From contig JAKSDL010000475.1 in assembly GCA_022360105.1 (NCBI GenBank), positions 1 to 5,150 on the forward strand: a stretch of DNA of 5,150 bases. The letters are read 5' to 3'. This document shows, piece after piece, positions 1 to 5,150 of the stretch. Under the pieces are notes generated by a model. It saw nothing but the letters and a program-made list of their open reading frames with translations, searched no databases and was not told the origin of the DNA. The number at the start of each line of letters is the position of its first letter. Position 1 is the stretch's first letter. Source of the stretch: Pseudomonadota bacterium. Its GTDB lineage: Bacteria > SAR324 > XYD2-FULL-50-16 > JAHJRI01. The translations under genes and the position numbers were made by a program.

Positions 1-118
1 AGAACAAGAACAAGAACAAGAACAAGAACAAGAACAAGAACAAGAACAAGAACAAGAACAAGAACAAGAACAAGAACAAGAACAAGAACAAGAACAAGAA
101 CAAGAACAAGAACAAGAA
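1..118. repeat. Perfect hexanucleotide tandem repeat (AGAACA)n, open at left edge
   Basis: The unit AGAACA is repeated without any error for 19 full copies plus four bases. The array starts at base 1, so its true length is unknown. The plus strand of the array contains no T. Because the unit is two codons long and contains no stop in any frame, all six frames are open: Arg-Thr, Glu-Gln and Asn-Lys on the plus strand, and Cys-Ser, Val-Leu and Phe-Leu on the minus strand. It could therefore be the low-complexity end of a gene lying to the left (the Glu-Gln frame stops at 119-121, the Asn-Lys frame at 141-143, the Arg-Thr frame at 217-219), or simply intergenic DNA. Copy-number changes would not shift a reading frame, but could change spacing in a promoter region. 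The absence of any decay between copies suggests recent expansion or an assembly effect. Confidence 0.98.
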
Positions 119-263
119 TGAAACAGTCAAAGCTACCAGATAAAAATGATCTAAGTCAGATCTTCATCATGTTCATAAACAGCTCCTATTATTTTCTTCG
201 CATCGTTCTTCTAAAATAGTCAGATAAACAAAGCAAATTTCTATTTCAATACTATACCACCCC
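119..263. other. Leader region upstream of mtaB, no supported gene
   Basis: This AT-rich stretch separates the hexamer array from the mtaB start. I found no convincing sigma-70 pair and no Bacteroidota-type promoter (TTTG near -33 with TAnnTTTG near -7). No purine-rich ribosome binding site precedes the ATG at 264; the bases just before it are C-rich. A 33-codon ATG frame at 118-219 begins exactly at the repeat boundary, but nothing supports its expression. The mtaB promoter presumably lies here or within the repeat, which is inference. Confidence 0.5.
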
Positions 264-1550
264 ATGCTCAAAGCCTCTTTCTATACACTTGGTTGTCGTC
301 TTAACCAGACTGAGTCCGCCATCATGGCGAAAGGTCTGGAAAATTCCGGTTATGAAATAATCAATAACCAGAACAAGGCCGATCTTTGTGTGATCAACAC
401 TTGTACGGTCACTAATCAAAGCAATTCCAAGTGTCGCAAGAAGATCCGTTCCATTCAGAAAAAAAACCCCCACGCGATCATCGCAGTCGTGGGATGCTTT
501 TCGCAGATCGCCAGTGAGCAAATCATCGACATAGGCGGAGTACACCTGGTTTTGGGCAATGCCGAAAAACTAAAACTTCATGAATATCTCGGCGAAGTAG
601 CGTCTGCCACTGAGCCCGTGATTCATGTTGGCAAACTTTCCAAATCTCCTTTTACTATTGAAACCATTGGACAGCATTTAGATTCCACCAGGGCAAATTT
701 AAAAGTGCAGGATGGTTGCGATTTTATTTGCTCTTTTTGCGTGATTCCGTCGGCCAGGGGTCGCTCCAGACCCAGAACCCCCGAAAACATACGAGAAGAG
801 CTTCAACATCTACAAGAATCGGGAGTTAAAGAAATAGTCCTGACCGGGGTGAATATCGGCACCTATCAGTATGAACAGGCAGATTTTATTGAGCTGTTGA
901 ATATATTTGAAGAGTTTTCCGGAATCGAACGAGTGCGTATCAGCTCTATTGAGCCCACCACTGTGGGAACAGAGATTTTTGAATGGATGAAAAACGACAG
1001 CAAGCTACTGCCTTACCTTCATCTTCCCCTGCAATCTGCCAGTGACAGAATTCTCCGGAAAATGAGGAGACGATATTCCTACGCAGAATATTTAAATTAT
1101 ATTACGCAAGCCAAAAAGCAGGTTCCGAATATCTGCATTGGTAGCGATGTGATAGTCGGATTTCCCGGTGAGAGCGATGAAGTTTTTGAAGAAACGTTCC
1201 GGTCACTTCAAAAAGCTCCCATCGACTACTTTCATGTTTTTCCCTATGCCGAAAGAAAAGGAACCACCAGTGAGAAAATCCTTCCCAAGATAACCCCAAA
1301 CGATATTCAGCGACGGGCGAGTGTATTAAGAAAACTGAGCGATCAAAAACGACAGGAATTCATTGATGCTGCCCAAGGAGATTCGCTGAAGGTATTGTTT
1401 GAAAAACAGTATGAAAACGGTATCTGGCAGGGGTATAGCGAAAATTATATTCGGGTTGAAGTCACTAGCAAGGAAAACTTGAAAAACCAGATTAAGACGG
1501 TTTTAATAGCAGATTCCAGGGAAGGTATTGCAATTGGAAACATCCAATAA
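264..1550 (+). CDS. mtaB: MtaB-type tRNA t6A37 methylthiotransferase (radical SAM)
   Basis: The family adds a methylthio group to N6-threonylcarbamoyladenosine at position 37 of tRNAs that read ANN codons, giving ms2t6A and steadying codon-anticodon pairing. It acts in the cytosol, uses S-adenosylmethionine and carries two 4Fe-4S clusters. The N-terminal MTTase domain has three cluster cysteines: C11 in the TLGC motif, C47 in NTCTVT and C78 in VVGC. The radical SAM domain (about 140-370) has the CxxxCxxC triad C152, C156 and C159, then LTGVNIG (193-199), SSIEP (227-231) and GFPGE (299-303). A TRAM RNA-binding domain fills about 372-428. The length of 428 residues is normal for the family and nothing looks broken. 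The ATG at 264 is the only start available: an in-frame TAA lies at 225-227 with no start codon between, and the TLGC motif needs this N-terminus. There is no visible Shine-Dalgarno. MiaB and RimO are the relatives to exclude; NTCTVT and LTGVNIG favour MtaB. Confidence 0.94.
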   Translation: MLKASFYTLGCRLNQTESAIMAKGLENSGYEIINNQNKADLCVINTCTVTNQSNSKCRKKIRSIQKKNPHAIIAVVGCFSQIASEQIIDIGGVHLVLGNAEKLKLHEYLGEVASATEPVIHVGKLSKSPFTIETIGQHLDSTRANLKVQDGCDFICSFCVIPSARGRSRPRTPENIREELQHLQESGVKEIVLTGVNIGTYQYEQADFIELLNIFEEFSGIERVRISSIEPTTVGTEIFEWMKNDSKLLPYLHLPLQSASDRILRKMRRRYSYAEYLNYITQAKKQVPNICIGSDVIVGFPGESDEVFEETFRSLQKAPIDYFHVFPYAERKGTTSEKILPKITPNDIQRRASVLRKLSDQKRQEFIDAAQGDSLKVLFEKQYENGIWQGYSENYIRVEVTSKENLKNQIKTVLIADSREGIAIGNIQ

Positions 1551-1595
1551 AAAAGCCCCAATTGGTGATCATTTTACGATCTCCAACTGAGGCTT
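1549..1595 (-). terminator. Intrinsic terminator for the minus-strand gene at 1640-2650
   Basis: An inverted repeat pairs 1553-1570 with 1578-1595: 18 positions, three mismatches, and a 7-base loop (ATTTTAC). Read on the minus strand, the stem is followed directly by six T (complement of the A run 1549-1554), the layout of a rho-independent terminator. It lies 45 bases past the stop codon of the minus-strand gene. On the plus strand no T run follows the stem, so it should end mtaB transcripts poorly, though the hairpin could still protect their 3' end. Part of the T-tract is complementary to the mtaB stop codon (1548-1550). Confidence 0.8.
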
Positions 1596-1639
1596 GAAGT
1601 TATGGTTAGATTGATTAGTTAATAGTTAACTAGAAACGT

Positions 1640-2650
1640 TTATTTTCCTCCGAATTGATTCTGAAAACTTATCTGTATTAATTCATCTTCCAATACTTTT
1701 AAAAGTTTTGAGGTACCAAACGAAATCACCTCGGTAAAATGAACCGATTGTTCTTCTAATCGATTTTTTATTTCGGTGAATTTCTCGTGTTTGGGAAACA
1801 TGGAGTAAAAAATAACCAAATCCTGCCGTGTTGTTCGGAGAATATTGTCGATCATTTCTGTCTTTTCTACATCTGCCCATTCCAGACTTAACCGACTGGG
1901 TAACGCAAAAACATCTTTCAACTTCTGTATAACCTCAGGTCCACCACCTAGCACGGTTACATTAAAGTTTCTGTTGTCAGGGATTTTTACCGGTTTGAGC
2001 TGTTTGAGTTTGAGATCCCTTTCACCCTGGTATTCCCTGACATCTTCATCTGACCAAGCAGACGATTTAACCAGGTTCAACCGGATGTGTTCCAGGGTTT
2101 TTCTCAAATCCCTGCCCATTCGGGTTTCGGTGTTTTTTGCATTGGTTTCGTTCATGCGATCCACCAGCAATTGAACTACCACTTCATCCCTGTTAAATTC
2201 TTCGAACAAGTCAAAATCAGCCCAGATCTCATTGGCGAAATCAGCTACCTCAAAAAAACTATTGGTATTCCTTAGCTGTTCCTCCAATCTGGCTACTTGC
2301 AATCTCACATACTTGTCTCTCAATTCTTTCTTCGCATCATCGTTTTCATCTTCTTCCTGCTCCAGAATTTCCAGAGCCAGTTCTTTCTCGGCAATCAACT
2401 CTACATGTTCAAGATAACCGTCTATTTGTTGCAGGCTTTCTTGCAGACGGCTTTTAAACTCGTCATCCGGGTCAATTTGATTTAACAACTCAACCAATTC
2501 GTCCCTTCTTTTTTCCAGTTCCGGTCTTATCTCCTCTACTTTGGTTTCGATTAAAGATATGTTGCTTTTACGGATATCCTGTTCATGAATGTAGTTTTTT
2601 GCCTGAACGATAACACGGTCTATCGGTTCAAATAGCGATCTTAAATTCAT
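1640..2650 (-). CDS. Uncharacterised helical protein with C-terminal alpha/beta domain (DUF2325-like?)
   Basis: I do not recognise this 336-residue protein. No signal peptide or membrane segment is visible, so it is probably cytosolic. Residues 1-220 are rich in Glu, Lys, Leu and Gln and look mostly helical, with likely coiled coil at about 30-130 and a strongly acidic patch at 94-109. Residues 228-325 look like a compact alpha/beta domain: a strand ending in a triple-glycine turn (VTVLGGG, 231-237), a second strand (DLVIFYS, 277-283), then H288, K295 and a final SFGTSKLLKVL segment. That order loosely recalls DUF2325 (glycine turn, strand, Ser-His, Lys, Ser-rich end), but the usual Ser-His is Lys-His here. 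The protein has no cysteine. The ATG at 2650 is the first start after an in-frame TAA at 2666-2668; there is no Shine-Dalgarno. It follows carB on the same strand by 141 bp and converges on mtaB. Its coding status is sound: a long frame, protein-like composition and its own terminator. The domain assignment is tentative, and no function can be given. Confidence 0.87.
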   Translation of the reverse strand: MNLRSLFEPIDRVIVQAKNYIHEQDIRKSNISLIETKVEEIRPELEKRRDELVELLNQIDPDDEFKSRLQESLQQIDGYLEHVELIAEKELALEILEQEEDENDDAKKELRDKYVRLQVARLEEQLRNTNSFFEVADFANEIWADFDLFEEFNRDEVVVQLLVDRMNETNAKNTETRMGRDLRKTLEHIRLNLVKSSAWSDEDVREYQGERDLKLKQLKPVKIPDNRNFNVTVLGGGPEVIQKLKDVFALPSRLSLEWADVEKTEMIDNILRTTRQDLVIFYSMFPKHEKFTEIKNRLEEQSVHFTEVISFGTSKLLKVLEDELIQISFQNQFGGK

Positions 2651-2791
2651 TTTACAAATACAGGTTTAAAATTGTTAAAGAGTTAGTGTTACAAAACATT
2701 ACAAATTCATTCAATTCAATAGCATACAATAGAAGCAGAACCTGCTTCTCTACATTAGCTAGTATACAATGCTGCCGATTTCCAAAGTCCG
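2651..2791. other. Intergenic gap between carB and the unknown gene
   Basis: This 141-bp AT-rich gap lies between the carB stop and the start of the next minus-strand gene. It holds a small hairpin (2731-2749) and two near-identical decamers, AGCATACAAT at 2721-2730 and AGTATACAAT at 2761-2770, one base different. On the minus strand TATACT occurs as a possible -10 element near the carB stop, but no properly spaced -35 accompanies it. Read-through from carB and a private promoter are both possible. Confidence 0.5.
2731..2749. other. Perfect 8-bp hairpin downstream of carB, possible weak terminator
   Basis: AGAAGCAG and CTGCTTCT pair perfectly around a 3-base loop, 43 bases past the carB stop. 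On neither strand is the stem followed by a real T run (minus strand continues ATTGTATGC), so it is not a standard intrinsic terminator. It may end or attenuate carB transcription, or act as a 3'-end stabiliser; this is inferred from position only. Confidence 0.4.
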
Positions 2792-5150
2792 TTAATTCCG
2801 ATACTCATCCCAGGCTTTTATTTTGAGTTTATCCAATGGTTTCCAATAAACCGCTTCGATAAATCTTTTTGCCAACTGAATATTCGTAATTAGCGGTATG
2901 GCATGATCCACAGCCTTACGACGGATTTGATAACCATAGGTGAGCTCTTCTTTCCTGAAGTTCTTAGGAATATTGATGACGAGATCAAACTGGTTATCCC
3001 CCAAAATTTCCAGGACGTTAGGACCGCCTTCCTCATCAGGCCAGATGGCGATAGTCGCATCAATACCATGTTCGACCAGAAATTTGTGGGTTCCGGTTGT
3101 AGCATACAAAGTTGTACCCATCTTTTGCAATAACTTGGCAGAATCGATGAAATTGACTTTGTTCTCTAATGGTCCGGTGGAAAGTAGAATTTTCTTCAGC
3201 GGCATTTTGAAACCCACAGAGCGCATGGCTTTCAGCAATGCTTCATGAAAATCATCACCTAAACACCCGACCTCACCTGTGGAAGCCATTTCCACTCCGA
3301 GAATCGGATCAGCACCAAGCAATCGAGTAAAAGAAAAATGGGAAGCTTTGACCCCAACATAATCCAATTCCATAAATGAACCCGTTGGTGTGAAAACTTC
3401 CTTTTCTAGAATTGCTTTAGTCGCCAATTCGATAAAATTCTGTTTGGTTACTTTAGACACAAATGGGAAGCTGCGACTTGCCCTGAGATTACATTCAATC
3501 ACCTTCACACTGTTGGCCTTGGCAAGAAACTGAATATTAAATGGCCCCGTAATCTGAAGGTTTTGAGCAATCTGTTTGGCAATTTGCTTAATACGCCTGG
3601 TGGTTTCCAGGTAGGTTCGCTGTGGCGGTAGTACCAGCGTTGCATCCCCGGAGTGAACACCGGCGTTTTCTACGTGTTCCGAAATGGCAAACTGAATAAT
3701 CTCTCCATCCTTGGCCACTGCATCCAGCTCAATCTCCTTGGCGTTTGACAAAAACTTGGAGATAACAACCGGGTGGTCTTCGGAAAGACTGACTGCCTTT
3801 TCCAGAAAAATATCGATCTCCTCATCACTCGTGGCCACACCCATGGCAGCACCACTAAGCACATAAGAAGGTCGAACCAAAACCGGGTAATGAACTTTCC
3901 CGGCGAAGGCTTTCGCCTCCTCCAGAGATGTGAGCTCACTCCATTCAGGCTGGTCAATTCCTAACGAATCCAGCATGCTGGAGAATTTATGGCGATCCTC
4001 GGCCCTGTCGATCTGACTGGCAGACGTTCCCAATATGTTTGCCCCCATCTCTTCCAAAGGTAAAGCCAGGTTATTGGAAACCTGACCTCCCATGGAAATG
4101 ATGATACCTTTTGGTTTCTCTTTTTCATAAATATCCATCACCGTTTCCAGGCGAATCTCATCAAAATATAGGCGATCTACCTCATCGTAATCAGTGGAAA
4201 CGGTTTCCGGGTTATAATTTACTAATATTGAACGATAGTTTTCCTGTTTGACTGTTTTAACAGCATTTACACAGCACCAGTCAAACTCAACGGAACTCCC
4301 AATACGATAGGTTCCCGATCCCAAGACCATCACACTGGGCATACTTGATCCGAACACTATATCATCTTCCGAAGCATTATAGGTCAGATAAAGGTAATTG
4401 GTCTGTGCAGGGTATTCTCCTGCCAGGGTATCTATTTGTTTTACATAAGGTTTGATTCCATAATTCAATCGCATTTTACGAACAATCCGTTCCGTAGTTC
4501 CCAATAAGGTCGCGATTTGCGGATCAGAAAAACCGACACGTTTCGCTTCGTCTATGACGTGTTTGGGACAGACACCACCCTCATACTCCTTTATCAACCC
4601 TTCGACCCGCACAATATTGGCAATTTTATGTAAAAACCAGCGATCGATTCGGGTATGTTCGTGAATTTCTTCCACGTCCATTCCGGCTTTCATGGCGAAG
4701 GGAATAGTAAATACCCTTTCATCTGTGGGAGCGGTTAATTCCTTAACAATCTCTTCTTTATCTTTTTTCGCTCCCACATCATCCGGATTAGTCACAAGCC
4801 CCCAAGCACCGGTATCCAGCATACGGATTGCTTTCTGCAGTGCTTCCTGGAAGGTCTTACCAATGGACATTACTTCCCCTACGGATTTCATACTGCTGCC
4901 AATTTCCGTGGAGACCATACGAAATTTTTTTAAATCCCAACGCGGTATTTTAACCACCACATAGTCCAAGGCGGGCTCAAAACACGCCATGGTTGAGAGT
5001 GTGATGGAGTTTTTCAGCTCGGAAAGACTGTAGCCAAGCCCCAATTTTGCAGCGATAAACGCCAAAGGATATCCCGTTGCCTTGGAGGCCAGGGCAGAAC
5101 TGCGAGATAATCTGGCATTGACTTCAATCACCCTGTATTCCTCAGAATAT
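2792..5150 (-). CDS. carB: Carbamoyl phosphate synthase large subunit, 3' part (5' end beyond window)
   Basis: CarB makes carbamoyl phosphate from bicarbonate, ammonia supplied by CarA, and two ATP, feeding pyrimidine and arginine synthesis in the cytosol. The gene is truncated by the window: the frame is open to base 5150. The GTG at 5131 is an internal Val codon of the conserved VIEVNARLSR segment, not a start. About 300 N-terminal residues are missing, judged against the ~1,070-residue E. coli enzyme. Numbering from that Val: the end of the carboxyphosphate domain with E3, N5 and R7 (1-110); oligomerisation domain (about 130-260); carbamoyl-phosphate ATP-grasp domain (about 262-640) with RPSYVLSGAAM (420-430), H486, H493 and D496, and the metal-binding set Q534, E546 and N548; and an MGS-like allosteric domain (about 645-779) with the ATTGT ligand loop (677-681). 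Sequences such as LSGAAM, KIPRWDL and EFDWC resemble animal CPSase (CAD, CPS1) more than E. coli CarB. The TAA at 2792-2794 ends the protein normally. All visible catalytic residues are intact. Confidence 0.97.
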   Translation of the reverse strand, partial: YSEEYRVIEVNARLSRSSALASKATGYPLAFIAAKLGLGYSLSELKNSITLSTMACFEPALDYVVVKIPRWDLKKFRMVSTEIGSSMKSVGEVMSIGKTFQEALQKAIRMLDTGAWGLVTNPDDVGAKKDKEEIVKELTAPTDERVFTIPFAMKAGMDVEEIHEHTRIDRWFLHKIANIVRVEGLIKEYEGGVCPKHVIDEAKRVGFSDPQIATLLGTTERIVRKMRLNYGIKPYVKQIDTLAGEYPAQTNYLYLTYNASEDDIVFGSSMPSVMVLGSGTYRIGSSVEFDWCCVNAVKTVKQENYRSILVNYNPETVSTDYDEVDRLYFDEIRLETVMDIYEKEKPKGIIISMGGQVSNNLALPLEEMGANILGTSASQIDRAEDRHKFSSMLDSLGIDQPEWSELTSLEEAKAFAGKVHYPVLVRPSYVLSGAAMGVATSDEEIDIFLEKAVSLSEDHPVVISKFLSNAKEIELDAVAKDGEIIQFAISEHVENAGVHSGDATLVLPPQRTYLETTRRIKQIAKQIAQNLQITGPFNIQFLAKANSVKVIECNLRASRSFPFVSKVTKQNFIELATKAILEKEVFTPTGSFMELDYVGVKASHFSFTRLLGADPILGVEMASTGEVGCLGDDFHEALLKAMRSVGFKMPLKKILLSTGPLENKVNFIDSAKLLQKMGTTLYATTGTHKFLVEHGIDATIAIWPDEEGGPNVLEILGDNQFDLVINIPKNFRKEELTYGYQIRRKAVDHAIPLITNIQLAKRFIEAVYWKPLDKLKIKAWDEYRN

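Noticed and set aside
1..118. CRISPR array or direct-repeat origin
   Set aside because: The units are contiguous 6-mers with no spacers, and no DnaA-box-like sites or cas genes are present.
252..545. 97-codon minus-strand frame over the mtaB 5' end
   Set aside because: It lies opposite the conserved MTTase domain of mtaB and shows no recognisable protein features; it is a shadow frame.
1616..1632. 7-bp inverted repeat TAGTTAA / TTAACTA with a 3-base loop
   Set aside because: It is all A/T-rich, weak, and lacks a T-tract; a much better terminator lies just beyond it at 1549-1595.
1845..2485. Several overlapping plus-strand frames of 61-109 codons
   Set aside because: They lie antisense to the 336-residue minus-strand gene, are rich in Ser, Phe and Leu as expected from the complement of Glu/Lys-rich codons, and overlap one another.
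2651..2791. Promoter for the 336-residue gene (TATACT on the minus strand)
   Set aside because: No -35 element at proper spacing and no TAnnTTTG motif could be found; a TATA-like hexamer in AT-rich DNA is not enough.
2903..3248. Plus-strand frames of 76 and 102 codons inside carB
   Set aside because: They are antisense to the conserved CarB C-terminal domain, so are explained by that gene.
5129..5131. GTG as a start codon for a 779-residue protein
   Set aside because: The frame continues upstream to the window edge and the residues before and after the GTG fit the interior of CarB, so it is an internal Val codon.

Overview
The window looks like an ordinary stretch of bacterial chromosome. 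It holds one complete plus-strand gene, one complete minus-strand gene and the 3' three-quarters of a second minus-strand gene that runs off the right edge. Both visible start codons lack a recognisable Shine-Dalgarno sequence. The carbamoyl phosphate synthase is of the form that resembles the animal enzymes. Both points fit the Bacteroidota or a neighbouring FCB-group phylum, but three genes cannot fix the phylum.

Layout: bases 1-118 are a perfect, T-free hexanucleotide tandem repeat that continues off the left edge. Bases 119-263 are non-coding as far as I can tell. Bases 264-1550 (+) encode a MtaB-type tRNA methylthiotransferase (radical SAM). A hairpin directly after its stop codon has its T-tract on the minus strand, so it terminates the convergent minus-strand gene. 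Bases 1640-2650 (-) encode an unrecognised 336-residue protein: an acidic, helical, cysteine-free N-terminal part and a small C-terminal alpha/beta domain with some likeness to DUF2325. A 141-bp gap with a small hairpin separates it from carB (2792 to beyond 5150, -), the large subunit of carbamoyl phosphate synthase.

MtaB (tRNA modification) and CarB (pyrimidine and arginine precursor synthesis) are housekeeping enzymes with no evident functional link. carB and the unknown gene lie on the same strand, carB first, and could share a transcript, though the gap makes this uncertain. I see no mobile element, CRISPR array, RNA gene or defence-like cassette. The least explained items are the 336-residue protein, the long hexamer repeat, and the CPS1-like features of the CarB allosteric domain.
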